64,000 nt of DNA from Micromonospora qiuiae. GTDB lineage: Bacteria > Actinomycetota > Actinomycetes > Mycobacteriales > Micromonosporaceae. The DNA lies in contig NZ_BOPC01000013.1 of NCBI RefSeq assembly GCF_016863555.1, positions 124,001-188,000 on the forward strand. Direction: 5' to 3'. A program made the translations under genes and the position numbers. The notes under the pieces were generated by a model. It was not told where the DNA came from and ran no database searches. It saw nothing but the letters and a program-made list of their open reading frames with translations. Positions 9,461 to 18,606 of this stretch are shown piece by piece; the first letter of the stretch is position 1; each line of letters starts with the position of its first letter.

Positions 9461-11776
9461 TCAGGAGCGGTAGCCGGCAGAGCGGTATTCATACTCCCGA
9501 TCGTCGTCGCGGTCACCGGTGTCCCGGCTGAAGTCCCAGCCGCCGGCCGACTCCCGCCCCGGGCGGCCACCGACCGCGAACCCGCCGATCTCCTGCCCCC
9601 GGCGCCAGCCGCGGAAGTAGCCGGTGGTGTTCTCGGCCAGGCTGGCCGCGTCCCGAACGATGCGCAGTGGACGTTCCTCGCGCAGCGGAGACCCGGGCAC
9701 GAGATTGGCCTGCGGCACACGCTTGGGCAGACCGGCTGGGGTCTCGGCCCCCACCGCCGGGCGGGCCGCCTGCTCGGCGGCCTGCCAGCCGCTGTCGGCC
9801 AGGGACGACCAGTCCAGATCCGAGTCCTCCCCGTGCCCGACGAACCAGGCCGACCTGGCCTGGGCGAAGATCAGCAGGTCGCCGTCACCCTCGTCGGAGA
9901 CCGGTGGCGGTCGGCGCTCGACCGGCGGCTCCGGCCGGCGTGACGGCGGCGTGACGTCCAGCCGCTCGGCGGGCCGGTCACTGCGCTCTGTGCCCTCCCG
10001 ATTCACCAGGCGCAGCGGCGGGGTGTCCAACTGCGATTCCGCCCCGGTGCGCAGTGCCCGGTCGGCCAGCGGCGGGGGCTCGACCAGCCGCAGCACCGGC
10101 GGCTCCGGCGGTAGGTCGTCAGCGAGCCACGGCGGGGTCACCCTGCGCTCGGCGGTGGGATCGTCGGCCGGTGAGTCGGCGGCCGCCCGCCGGGCGCCCT
10201 CGTAGGGACCGGCGGGCGGGTTGTTCGCCGGGCTCTCGGCCGGACTCTCCGGGTTGTTGACCAGCGGCCAGTTCGCCCGGGAACCGGGCGCGGGTAGCTC
10301 CTGGCCGGGCCGGGACGTCGGCATCGGGATGCTCAGGTCGGTGGCGCTGAAGCCGCCCGTCGGTGCCGGTGGTTCACCGTTCGTCTTCGGTCGCGACGGT
10401 ATGACGGTGCGTTGGCGTTCGGCGCGGGCGCTGTTGATCGCCGCGGTGGTGAGGGTCGGCCGGAACGGTTCGCCCGCCTCGGCGGGCGGCACCGAGCCGC
10501 GCTGCGCGGGCGCGATCGGGGTGATCCCGGGCGGAGGCGGCGGTGGCGCGGAGATCGGCCGGTTGGTCGGGCCGTCGATCCGCGACGGGAGGGGCTCGGG
10601 TCGCGACGGCGGCGCCGAGACGGGCGGACCGGCGGCCGCGGCCGGCGCCACCGGAGCGGGTGCGACCGGCGGCGGGGTGACCGGGGCGGGCGCCACCGGC
10701 GGCGGACCCATCGGTCGGGGCGACGGAGGCGTCCCGCTTCCCGGCACCGGCTCGGGTCGGCTGCGGCGCCCACCGCTCGGCTCGGGCCCGGCGGGACGCA
10801 CCGCACGCAGACCGGTCCCGGGACCGGCGGTCGACAGCTCACCGGCTGGCTCACCGTGCCGGTCGACGGCCCGCCGGCCGGGCAACTGCACCGGCGCGGT
10901 GCGGGCGTGCAACGCGCCGACCAGCGCCTGGCAGCCGGCGTCACAGGCGCGTACGGAGGCGACCGCCTGTCGGATCGTCTCGGCCGCAGCAGAGGTGAGG
11001 GCCCGGTTGACCGCGGACCGACGGGGGGTTTCGGCGATCGCCACTCGCAGGGCGGTCACGGCCTCGTCGATCGCGTCGGCGTCGCCCAAGCCGTCGGCCG
11101 CGAGCTGAGCGGCGACGGCGTCGGCGGTGACCGCGGCGTCGCGGCCGCGGGCGGCATCGGTGAGCATTCCCGGGTCGGGGAGGACGTCCAGCACGGCCAG
11201 CGGAATCAGGTCGGCGGGGTCGGGATAGGCGCGCAGCGCGGCCGGGTAGAGCTCGCGGAGCACCTCGCGGAGCGCGACCGCGGCGGCGTGCCGCCCGCTG
11301 GTCAGCGCCGCATGCGCCGCGAGCACCTGCTTGTAGCCGGCGAGGTCCCGGGGCGCCGGTAGGGTCACCGCCGACAGCGCGCCCGCCTGTAGCGCGCGGG
11401 CCAGGCCCACGGCCCGGCGTACGGCCGGCGGCGACTGCATCTCCTCGATCGAATCGTCATCAGCGAACCGTTCGGCGAAGTCGTCGACCGAGTCGTCGTC
11501 GGCGATCGCCAAGGGGCGCCCGGCGGCGCTGAGCAGAGAAGTGACGCTGTGATCGTCGCTGTCGGCGGCTATCGCCGCGCCGCTCGGCCCGCCGGAGCGT
11601 TCCACGAGCAGCGTGACCAGCCGGGCGTAGCCCGCCGGGTCGTCGCCGACCTCGCAGACATGCAGCAGACGGCCTGCGTCGTCGACCACAGCGGACGTCA
11701 GCGCCGAACCGGCCGGAGCCGATCGGTCGGCCGGATCCGCCGAGGCCAGACCGCAGTACACGCGCACGAGCGCCAC
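9461..11776 (-). CDS. chimeric protein: degenerate IS110-transposase-like N-domain with a CvnA-like tail
   Basis: This 771-residue protein is not a standard family member I can name. Residues about 1-300 follow the layout of IS110-type transposases: SAVVDDAGRLLHVCEVGDD, a mid LARALQAGAL segment, a long helix (SGRHAAAVALREVLRELYP) and VGALHARTAP. The acidic catalytic positions look lost: GLA instead of GID at the first site, and PPAVRRA where the Asp pair is expected. Residues about 300-620 are Pro-rich. The C-terminus repeats motifs of the CvnA tail in the same order: LLIFAQARSAWF (about 630), DSGWQAAEQAA, GLPKRVPQANLVPG (about 679-692) and GYFRGWRRGQ (about 717). Start is GTG with GGAGGGAGG upstream. 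No inverted repeats flank it. A regulatory or adaptor role is more likely than transposition. Confidence 0.55.
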   Translation of the reverse strand: MALVRVYCGLASADPADRSAPAGSALTSAVVDDAGRLLHVCEVGDDPAGYARLVTLLVERSGGPSGAAIAADSDDHSVTSLLSAAGRPLAIADDDSVDDFAERFADDDSIEEMQSPPAVRRAVGLARALQAGALSAVTLPAPRDLAGYKQVLAAHAALTSGRHAAAVALREVLRELYPAALRAYPDPADLIPLAVLDVLPDPGMLTDAARGRDAAVTADAVAAQLAADGLGDADAIDEAVTALRVAIAETPRRSAVNRALTSAAAETIRQAVASVRACDAGCQALVGALHARTAPVQLPGRRAVDRHGEPAGELSTAGPGTGLRAVRPAGPEPSGGRRSRPEPVPGSGTPPSPRPMGPPPVAPAPVTPPPVAPAPVAPAAAAGPPVSAPPSRPEPLPSRIDGPTNRPISAPPPPPPGITPIAPAQRGSVPPAEAGEPFRPTLTTAAINSARAERQRTVIPSRPKTNGEPPAPTGGFSATDLSIPMPTSRPGQELPAPGSRANWPLVNNPESPAESPANNPPAGPYEGARRAAADSPADDPTAERRVTPPWLADDLPPEPPVLRLVEPPPLADRALRTGAESQLDTPPLRLVNREGTERSDRPAERLDVTPPSRRPEPPVERRPPPVSDEGDGDLLIFAQARSAWFVGHGEDSDLDWSSLADSGWQAAEQAARPAVGAETPAGLPKRVPQANLVPGSPLREERPLRIVRDAASLAENTTGYFRGWRRGQEIGGFAVGGRPGRESAGGWDFSRDTGDRDDDREYEYRSAGYRS

Positions 11777-11841
11777 GGCGATCGTCCTCCCTCCGGGACA
11801 CAGGGCTTCCTCTGCCAGAGACTGATGCTCCCTGGTGCGGG

Positions 11842-12780
11842 TCAGTCGCGCCAGTCCACGACCGCAGAGATCTTCCCGACAATGGTCCGCCAGCCCAGAC
11901 TTGCGGTTTGTGCCCCGATTTTCTTCAATCGACGACGACCCATGAATCCGCCGATCCCGCCATTGATCGACGCCCGCAGCGCCTCGTCCAGATCATCGAG
12001 GCTGGAGCCGCTGGAGAGCATGTCGAGCACGGCGGGCAGGCGCAACGCGTACGCCACGTCGCGGGCCACCTCGCCAGCCTCGATGAGCAGCGTCGGATCC
12101 CAGCTGTCGTGCCCGCCGCGGAGGTTTTCCACCACGAGATCGAGCTCGTAGACGTCCTCGTCGCGCGGCGCGATGTCGGCCGGTTCCACCCGTTCGGACA
12201 ATTCATTCCAACTGTCCAGCTGAGACAGATCGTTGGGTGCGCCGGAACGGACGAAGCTCACCAGCGACTCGGGGGTCTTGAACAACAGCAGTCGGCCCCG
12301 GTGGCTCAGGAATACCGGCACTTCCTCGTCGCCGGCCTCGTCGGCCGCCTTCGTGTCGGCGTCATCTTCGTCGGCGTCGCTCTCCTCGGCGTCGCCCTTT
12401 TCGGCGTCACCCGCGCCGCGTCCGGCGGGCTTCTCCTCGTCGTCGCTCTCGGCGAACTCCCGGGCGACCTCATCGTCGAGGATCACCACTTCGCCGTCCT
12501 CGTCGTCCTCGGCCTCCACCACCTGACGGCGGGCCAGGAAGGGGTCGTCGGCGTCGCGTTCGGCCACATCGGTCGGAGTCAGCTCACGGGCCGGGCGGTA
12601 CGCCCGCAGGGTGTAACCGGTGCCGGCGGGCAGGGCGATCTCCACCGGGTCGATCCGCAGCTCGTCCCAGAGCGCGCGGGCCGCGTCGGCCGACGCGGCG
12701 GCGTCCGGCTCGGCGGGACCGCTCGTGTCATCGAGCTCTGGCTCGTCGGCGTCCGGCCGTTCAGGCGACTGGCGGGCCAC
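11842..12780 (-). CDS. acidic conserved protein of unknown function
   Basis: About 312 residues with no recognised enzyme motif. The N-terminal half is strongly acidic, including a low-complexity D/E/A block (about residues 105-165 of this product). A folded part follows (VFLSHRGRLLLFKTPESLVSFVRSG, then a helical region) and a basic glycine-containing end (GGIGGFMGRRRLKKIG). GTG 12780 was chosen because GGAGGT lies 4 nt upstream; a longer in-frame start at 12846 lacks this support. It lies on the same strand as, and 65 nt upstream of, the chimeric protein gene, so the two may be co-transcribed. Confidence 0.6.
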   Translation of the reverse strand: MARQSPERPDADEPELDDTSGPAEPDAAASADAARALWDELRIDPVEIALPAGTGYTLRAYRPARELTPTDVAERDADDPFLARRQVVEAEDDEDGEVVILDDEVAREFAESDDEEKPAGRGAGDAEKGDAEESDADEDDADTKAADEAGDEEVPVFLSHRGRLLLFKTPESLVSFVRSGAPNDLSQLDSWNELSERVEPADIAPRDEDVYELDLVVENLRGGHDSWDPTLLIEAGEVARDVAYALRLPAVLDMLSSGSSLDDLDEALRASINGGIGGFMGRRRLKKIGAQTASLGWRTIVGKISAVVDWRD

Positions 12781-12903
12781 GGTGACCTCCGTGTGCGTCG
12801 GGCTTGCCCACCCACTGGCGCGGTGCCGGTGGGTGACTCTGGGCACATACCCTAGTTGGCTGCGCTGGGTAACGGGGGCCGGCCCCGGTGGCGGCGTCGC
12901 CCC

Positions 12904-12925
12904 TTGACAGGTAGCTTGTCTACCT
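12904..12925 (+). promoter_or_regulatory. TTGACA box and GGTAG-N5-CTACC palindrome before padR
   Basis: A TTGACA hexamer (12904-12909) abuts a palindrome (GGTAG 12910-12914, CTACC 12920-12924) that runs up to the ATG of the PadR gene. The position suggests an autoregulatory operator. The same half-sites with the same 5-nt spacing occur upstream of cydA at 19910-19924. Confidence 0.5.
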
Positions 12926-13267
12926 ATGAACGCCCAGGCGCTGCACGGACACCTCGACGCACTGCTGCTCGCCGTGCTCGAGCGGGGCGCCCTGCACGGC
13001 TACGCCATCATCGAGGCGTTGCGGGCCCGCAGCGACGGCCGGCTCGACCTGGCCACCGGCACGGTCTACCCGGCCCTGCGGCGGCTGGAGCGGGCCGGCC
13101 ACGTGGCCAGCGCCTGGAGCACGGTCAACGGCCGTGAACGGCGCACCTACGAGCTGACCGACGCGGGCCGACGCGCGCTGGCCGATCAGCGGTCGGGATG
13201 GCGTGAGTTCAGCGCGACCGTCGCCCGTTTCCTCGACTCGGGGCCCTCGTCCGCGCCGGCAGGCTGA
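12926..13267 (+). CDS. PadR-family transcriptional regulator
   Basis: This 113-residue winged-helix repressor has the PadR pattern: LLAVLERGALHGYAIIEAL, then GTVYPALRRLERAGHV and RRTYELTDAGRRAL. The family binds DNA as a dimer and is often paired with a membrane protein that carries a permease-prefix domain. Such a gene follows here in convergent orientation. The ATG directly follows a palindrome, so the transcript may be nearly leaderless or repressed by its own product. Confidence 0.88.
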   Translation: MNAQALHGHLDALLLAVLERGALHGYAIIEALRARSDGRLDLATGTVYPALRRLERAGHVASAWSTVNGRERRTYELTDAGRRALADQRSGWREFSATVARFLDSGPSSAPAG

Positions 13268-13351
13268 TCGGCGTTGCTCACTCATCCGCGTCGGGCGGGC
13301 TGATCGGCGCTGATCACTCGGCCGTGCCGGCGGGCTGATCGACGTTGCTCA
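13259..13351. repeat. three imperfect direct repeats at a convergent junction
   Basis: The unit GGCTGATCGRCGYTGMTCA occurs three times (starting at about 13262, 13301 and 13334). The first copy supplies the TGA stop of padR, and the last overlaps the stop of the opposing membrane gene. Each unit contains the arms TGATC and GATCA or close variants. Possible function as a transcription end signal is only inferred. Confidence 0.45.
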
Positions 13352-14023
13352 GCGGACGGCGAGCAGCCAGGTGTGCGCCGCCCGGCCCAGCCAGACATGG
13401 GCGGCTCCGGCGGCGAGCATGCCGACGATCATCGGTGGCCAGGTGAGCGCCGCGTCCCAGAGCAGGATCGACCAGCCGAACAGTGCCGCACCGGTCAACG
13501 CGCCCAGCACGGCGGCAGCGGTCAACAGACCGCCCACCGCGTGGGCGAGCGTGGTGAGCGCGGGTCGGGGCGAGCGCGCGGTCGCCGCCACGAGCACCAG
13601 ACCGGCCGCGCCGAGCAGGAACGCCATCGCCCAGATCCACTCCACCGACTGCGACACCAGCAGGTAGCCCGCGGGCGGTGGCGGACCCTCGCCGCTCCAG
13701 CTCGACCCCTGCCAGGTCAGGTCGCCGGCGAGCGCGGTGGCGCCGGCGAAAGCGAGGATCCGCAGCGACAGTCCGCGTAGCGCCGCCACCGCCAACTCGG
13801 CCTGGTACGCCGGGGCGAGTTGCTCCGGCGTACCGAAATCGGCGACCGCGCGCCGGGCGGCCTCGTGGGCGGGCAGACCACCATCCCGGTACGCCTCGAC
13901 GGCGTCCAGCAGCCCGTGCCGCGCCTCGGTCATGAGATCCGCCCGCACCCGGCGTGGCCCACGTAGTCGGCCGGCCAACTGCCGCAGGTGCTCGTCGACC
14001 AACACGTCATCCCGGACCGGCAT
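13349..14023 (-). CDS. PadR-associated membrane protein (permease-prefix type)
   Basis: About 224 residues. The N-terminal 75 residues form the permease-prefix helical region (DEHLRQLAGRLRGPRRVRADLMTEARHGLLDA, then ARRAVADFGTPEQLAPAYQAEL). Four to five membrane helices follow. The start MPVRDD at 14023 is preferred over an upstream ATG that adds 12 residues. In this family the gene usually lies beside a PadR regulator, which may respond to its state. The transported or sensed ligand is unknown. It converges with padR and has the same orientation as cydC. Confidence 0.65.
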   Translation of the reverse strand: MPVRDDVLVDEHLRQLAGRLRGPRRVRADLMTEARHGLLDAVEAYRDGGLPAHEAARRAVADFGTPEQLAPAYQAELAVAALRGLSLRILAFAGATALAGDLTWQGSSWSGEGPPPPAGYLLVSQSVEWIWAMAFLLGAAGLVLVAATARSPRPALTTLAHAVGGLLTAAAVLGALTGAALFGWSILLWDAALTWPPMIVGMLAAGAAHVWLGRAAHTWLLAVR

Positions 14024-14125
14024 GCGTCCCACCCTGCCACCCAGCGCAAGCGGATTCACCAGGGGTTGCCCCGGATCTTGGTGCGAAAGTGCCCCCGGAG
14101 GGGCGCTCCCGCACGAAGATCCGTT

Positions 14126-15931
14126 CTAGGCGGAGCGGGTGGAGAGTGCCAGGTAGCCGTGCTCGGCGGCCTGCTGGAGCAGCCACTGGTCGCGGTACCA
14201 GCCGGCAGTCGCGACCAGATCGGCGTGCCGGCCGCGTTGGACGATTCGACCGGCGTCCAGTACCACGATCTCGTCCAGCTCGGCGAGACCGCTGAGCCGA
14301 TGGGAGATCAGCAGCACCGAGTGCCCGGCCGGCACAGCGGCGAGGGCGCCGGCGAGCACCTCGTCGGCGGCGACCGGGTCGAGGCCCTCGGTCGGCTCGT
14401 CCAGCACCAGCACCGCGGGCGCCGCGAGCAGCGCCCGGGCCAGCGCGAGCCGCTGTCGCTGGCCGCCGGAGAGCTGCCCGCCCTGCTCGCCGACCACGGT
14501 GCCCCAGCCCTCCGGCTGGTCCCGGACCCAGTCCGCCAACCCGGCCGCGTCCGCCGCCCCGGTGAGCGCCGCCTCGTCGGCGCCGGCACGGCCGAGCAGC
14601 AGGTTGTCCCGGACCGAGGCGTGGAAGACGTACGCCTCGGCGAGCAGCCCGCCGACCAGCCGCGGCAACACGTCGGGCGGGAAACTCGACACGTCCCGTC
14701 CGTCCAGGGTCACCCGGCCACTGTCGGGATGTACCGCGCCGGTCAGGACGGCGGCCAGGCTGCTCTTGCCCGCGCCGCTGGGCCCGACGACCGCCACCCG
14801 GTGGCCGGGCGGCAGGTCGAGGTCGAAGTCGTCCAGCGCGGCGGGGGCACCGGCCCGGTACCGGACGGTGACCCGCTCGAACCGCACGTCCGGCGCGCCG
14901 GCAACCACGTCGCCCGCCGCCACGTCGCCCGCAACCACTGCCCGACCCGCCTGCGGCCCGGCCTGCGGGGCGGTCTCCGGCCCGGTCTGCGGGCCGGGAG
15001 CCACGAGCCGGGCGATCCTGACCAGGCCGGTGCGCAGCCCGGTCCACTGCCGAGCGGCACCGACCAGCGCGAGGGCGATCTCCACCGCGGCCAGCGTGCC
15101 GACCGCCAGGACGCCGACCAGCACCCCGTCCAATCCGGCGCGAAGCGCGACGAGCACCACCGCACCGGCGGTCACCCCGGCCACCAGGACCCCGGCGGCA
15201 TCGACGGCGAAACCGAGCGCGGCGAGCCGGCGCTCCAGCCGAGCCAGCCGGCGGGCCCGCCGACCGGCGGCGCCGAGCGCATCGCCGGTGGCGCCGAAGG
15301 CGGCCAGATCGGCGGCGCCGTGGGTCAGGTCGACGGCGTCGGCGGCGAGTGCGCCACGCAGCGGGGCCACCTCCGCACCGGCCCGCCGGGTGAGGAGGGT
15401 GGCCAGTACCGGCAGTGCCACCCCGGCCAGTAGCAACCCACCGGTGAGAACGAGCGCGGCCGGCGGGGAGACGAGCGCGGTCAGGCCGACCGCCAGTACG
15501 CTCACCAGCCCGGCCGCCGCGCCCGGGACGAGTACGCGCAGCAGCAGGTCCTGCACCGCCTCCACGTCGGAGACCAGCCGACTCAGCGCGTCACCGGTGC
15601 GTGGCGGCGCGCCGCGTCGTTCGGCCAGCGTGGCGAAGACCCGGGTGCGTACGTCGGTGACGAGGCGGAGCACCGCGTCGTGACCGGCGAGCCGTTCGGT
15701 GTAGCGCAGCACGCCCCGGCCGACGGCGAGCGCCCGCACCGCGACGATCGCCACGGTGAGGCGGTCCAGCGGCGGTTGACCGGCGGCGGTCATCAGCAGC
15801 CAGGTCGCGGTGGCCATCAGGGCCAGCCCGGCGAACTCGGTGGCGGCGGCGAGCAGTCCGGCGCCGACCAGCCGTTTCAGGTACGGCCGGGCCAAACGCA
15901 GCACCGTCAGCTCGGGTGAGGGACCGCTCAT
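14126..15931 (-). CDS. cydC: ABC exporter subunit CydC (cytochrome bd assembly)
   Basis: About 601 residues: an N-terminal six-helix membrane domain and a C-terminal ATPase with Walker A GPSGAGKSS, signature LSGGQRQRLALARA and Walker B VLVLDEPTEGLD. CydDC exports cysteine/glutathione-type thiols and is needed for assembly of cytochrome bd. The start ATG overlaps the cydD stop by 4 nt (ATGA). A Pro/Gly/Thr-rich low-complexity linker with PQTGPETAPQ-like repeats separates the two domains. It ends the cyd operon. Confidence 0.9.
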   Translation of the reverse strand: MSGPSPELTVLRLARPYLKRLVGAGLLAAATEFAGLALMATATWLLMTAAGQPPLDRLTVAIVAVRALAVGRGVLRYTERLAGHDAVLRLVTDVRTRVFATLAERRGAPPRTGDALSRLVSDVEAVQDLLLRVLVPGAAAGLVSVLAVGLTALVSPPAALVLTGGLLLAGVALPVLATLLTRRAGAEVAPLRGALAADAVDLTHGAADLAAFGATGDALGAAGRRARRLARLERRLAALGFAVDAAGVLVAGVTAGAVVLVALRAGLDGVLVGVLAVGTLAAVEIALALVGAARQWTGLRTGLVRIARLVAPGPQTGPETAPQAGPQAGRAVVAGDVAAGDVVAGAPDVRFERVTVRYRAGAPAALDDFDLDLPPGHRVAVVGPSGAGKSSLAAVLTGAVHPDSGRVTLDGRDVSSFPPDVLPRLVGGLLAEAYVFHASVRDNLLLGRAGADEAALTGAADAAGLADWVRDQPEGWGTVVGEQGGQLSGGQRQRLALARALLAAPAVLVLDEPTEGLDPVAADEVLAGALAAVPAGHSVLLISHRLSGLAELDEIVVLDAGRIVQRGRHADLVATAGWYRDQWLLQQAAEHGYLALSTRSA

Positions 15932-17592
15932 CGGACCTCCCCGGCCGGCGCGAGTTCGGTGACCCGACCGTCGGCGACCCGCAGGACGCGGTCGACGCCC
16001 TTGAGCAGCGCGGGCCGGTGCGCGACCAGCAGCGCGGTGCGGCCGGTGACCAGTCGGTGGGTGGCCGACAGCACCGCCTCCTCGGCGGCGGCGTCGAGGC
16101 GCGCGGTCGGTTCGTCGAGCAGGACCACCGGCGCGTCCCGTAGGAACGCCCGGGCCAGGGCCACCCGCTGCCGTTGCCCGCTGGACAGGCCATGCCCGCG
16201 CTCGCCCAGCCTGGTGTCCAGCCCCTCGGGCAGCGCGGCGACCACGTCGTCGAGGGCGGCGTCCCGGACCGCGGCGGCGATCTGGGCCGGTTCGGCGTCG
16301 GGGGTGCCGAGCCGGATGTTGTCGGCCAGCGACGTGGCGAACAGGTGCGCCCGCTGCGGCACCCAGGCCACCTGCCGGCGCCAGCCCTCCAGTTCGGCGT
16401 CGGCGAGATCGACCCCGCCGACGGTGACCCGGCCGCTGGTCGGTGCCACGAAGCCGAGCAGCAGGTTCAGCAGCGTGCTCTTGCCGGCACCGCTCGGGCC
16501 GATGACCGCGATCCGCTCGCCCGGCCGGATCGTGAGCGTGACGTCCCGCAGTGCGGTGGTGCGCTCGTACGCGACGGTCACCGACTCGAACCGGATCTCG
16601 CCGCGCCCGTCGGGCAGCGCCCCGGTGCGGCCGGTCGGTGCCGGCGCGGAGCCGGAGAGGGTGAGCGCCTCGTCCAGTGCGGTGAGCCCCTCCATGCTGG
16701 CGTGGAACCGACTGCCGGCCGCCCGCAGCGGCAGGTACGCCTCCGGGGTGAGCAGCAGCACCAGCAGCGCGGTCTGCAGGGTCAGCCCGCCGCCGAGCAG
16801 CCGGACGCCCACCGGCACCGCGACCAGCGCCACCGACAGGGTGGCGACGAGTTCCAGCACCAGCGCGGAGAGGAACGCGATGCGCAGCGTCTTCATGGTG
16901 GATACCCGGTGACCGTCGGCCATCCGGCGTACCGCCTCGGTCTGGGACCGGGCGCGGCCGAAGGCCCGCAACGTGGGCAGCCCGGCCACCATGTCCAGGA
17001 AGTGCCCACCCAGCAGGGACAGCCGCCGCCACTGGCGTTCGGTGGCGGCCTGGGCCTGCCAGCCGAGCAGCGCCCCGAAGACCGGGATGAGCGGCAGGGT
17101 CAGCGCGATGATCACCGCCGAGCTCCAGTCGGCGAGGAAGATCCGGCCCAGCACGGCGAGCGGCACGGTGACGCTCAGCACGAGCTGCGGCAGGTATCCG
17201 GTGAAGTACGCGTCCAGGGCGTCCAACCCGCGACCGGCGAGGGTGGCCAGTTGCCCGGCCCGCTGCCCGGCGACCCAGCCCGGCCCGTGCCGGGCCACCG
17301 CGCCGAGCAGGTCGGCCCGGAGCGCGGCCTTGACCGTGGCGGCCAGCCGTGCCGACACCGCGCCCTGCGCCCAGACCAGCACCGACCGGGCCGCCACGGC
17401 GGCCACGAAGCCGGCCAGCGCGGCCCGGTCGAGCCGCCCGGCGAACGCCGTGGCCAGCAGCGTCGCCAGAGCGGTGGCCTGCGCGACGATCAGCCCGGCG
17501 GCGAGCAGACCGAGCAGCGCGAGCAGGACGAGGTCACGTCGGGCCGCGGGGACCCGGCGTAGCAGCCGCGGGTCGAAGGGGCGGCGGTTCAC
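15928..17592 (-). CDS. cydD: ABC exporter subunit CydD (cytochrome bd assembly)
   Basis: This 554-residue partner of CydC has six membrane helices and an ATPase with Walker A GPSGAGKST, signature LSSGQRQRVALARA and Walker B VVLLDEPTARLD. Start ATG overlaps the end of cydB by 4 nt, and its own stop overlaps cydC, so cydB-cydD-cydC are translationally coupled. The heterodimer sits in the cytoplasmic membrane. Confidence 0.92.
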   Translation of the reverse strand: MNRRPFDPRLLRRVPAARRDLVLLALLGLLAAGLIVAQATALATLLATAFAGRLDRAALAGFVAAVAARSVLVWAQGAVSARLAATVKAALRADLLGAVARHGPGWVAGQRAGQLATLAGRGLDALDAYFTGYLPQLVLSVTVPLAVLGRIFLADWSSAVIIALTLPLIPVFGALLGWQAQAATERQWRRLSLLGGHFLDMVAGLPTLRAFGRARSQTEAVRRMADGHRVSTMKTLRIAFLSALVLELVATLSVALVAVPVGVRLLGGGLTLQTALLVLLLTPEAYLPLRAAGSRFHASMEGLTALDEALTLSGSAPAPTGRTGALPDGRGEIRFESVTVAYERTTALRDVTLTIRPGERIAVIGPSGAGKSTLLNLLLGFVAPTSGRVTVGGVDLADAELEGWRRQVAWVPQRAHLFATSLADNIRLGTPDAEPAQIAAAVRDAALDDVVAALPEGLDTRLGERGHGLSSGQRQRVALARAFLRDAPVVLLDEPTARLDAAAEEAVLSATHRLVTGRTALLVAHRPALLKGVDRVLRVADGRVTELAPAGEVR

Positions 17593-18596
17593 CAGTACAC
17601 CGGCGCTCTACTGTCTGTCCGTCCCCGGAAAATCCACCAGCACATCGCCTGGAAGCCTAGTAGGGCCGGCAGCAGCGGCAGCGCCAGCCAACCCAGCAGG
17701 CGTAGTGTCGGGGCGCTCGCCGCCGCGTCGGCCACCGTCAGGGACGCTGCCGGGTCGACGGTCGACACCAGCACGTACGGCCACAGGGTCGCGCCGACCA
17801 GCACGACCGGCAGCGCGAGGGCGGCGGCGGTGGCGGCGAAGGCCACCCCGTGCCGCCGCCGGCCGAGCGCCGCCCGTGCCAGCAGCAGGGCCGCGACCAG
17901 CGACACCCCCAGCAGTACGCCGACCGCGGGGCGTTGCGCGGCGCCGCGTACCCGATCGGAGAGCAGGCCGACGGCGGCGGCCGCGGCGACCGCGATGATC
18001 GCGACAACGATCAGCCGGCGGGCCAGCGGCCGGAGCCGGTCGCCCTCGGTGGCCGGCAGTCGCAGGGCGAGGAAGGCCGCACCGTGCGCGGCGACCAGGG
18101 CGACCACGGCCAGCGCGGTGGCGGCGGCGAACGGAGTGAACAGGTGCGCCACCCCGGCCACGTGGCCGTCGGCGTGCAGCGGTACGCCCTGGAGAAGCCC
18201 GGCGAGCACGGTGCCCCAGCCGAGCGCGGCGAGCAGGCTGCCCACCGTGATCGCCCGGTCCCAACCGGCCCGGGCCCACCGGCTGGCCGGCCGGCTGCGC
18301 AGCTGCACCCCGGCGGTCACCAGGATCACCCCGGCCAGCGCACCCAGCACGGCCGGATAGCTGCCGGCGAGCAGTTCCCCCTCCAACAGAGGGAATGCGC
18401 CGAACAGGATGCCCACGGCGGCCACCAGCCACACCTCGTTGCCGAGGAAGAACGGCCCGACCGCGTTGAGGGCCGCCCGCCGCCGGGCGGGATCGGCGCC
18501 GCGCGCGAGCAGCAGCCCGACGCCGTAGTCGTAGCCGCCGAGCACCAGGTATCCGGCGAAGAAGAGGCCGAGCAGGGCGTACCAGGCGAGTTCCAT
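17589..18596 (-). CDS. cydB: cytochrome bd ubiquinol oxidase subunit II
   Basis: This 335-residue protein with about nine membrane helices starts MELAWYALLGLFFAGYLVLGGYDYGVGLLL, the family's typical N-terminus with the GGYDYGVG motif. It forms the structural partner of CydA in the high-affinity terminal oxidase. It begins 10 nt after cydA. Confidence 0.93.
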   Translation of the reverse strand: MELAWYALLGLFFAGYLVLGGYDYGVGLLLARGADPARRRAALNAVGPFFLGNEVWLVAAVGILFGAFPLLEGELLAGSYPAVLGALAGVILVTAGVQLRSRPASRWARAGWDRAITVGSLLAALGWGTVLAGLLQGVPLHADGHVAGVAHLFTPFAAATALAVVALVAAHGAAFLALRLPATEGDRLRPLARRLIVVAIIAVAAAAAVGLLSDRVRGAAQRPAVGVLLGVSLVAALLLARAALGRRRHGVAFAATAAALALPVVLVGATLWPYVLVSTVDPAASLTVADAAASAPTLRLLGWLALPLLPALLGFQAMCWWIFRGRTDSRAPVYW

Positions 18597-18606
18597 GGCG
18601 GTCTCC

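Noticed and set aside
9461-11776. Active insertion sequence
   Set aside because: No terminal repeats or target duplication, catalytic residues apparently lost and a long unrelated C-terminus; not a mobile element in its present form.
16174-17562. Forward ORFs opposite cydD/cydC
   Set aside because: They cover well-recognised ABC transporter genes and lack ribosome sites and motifs.
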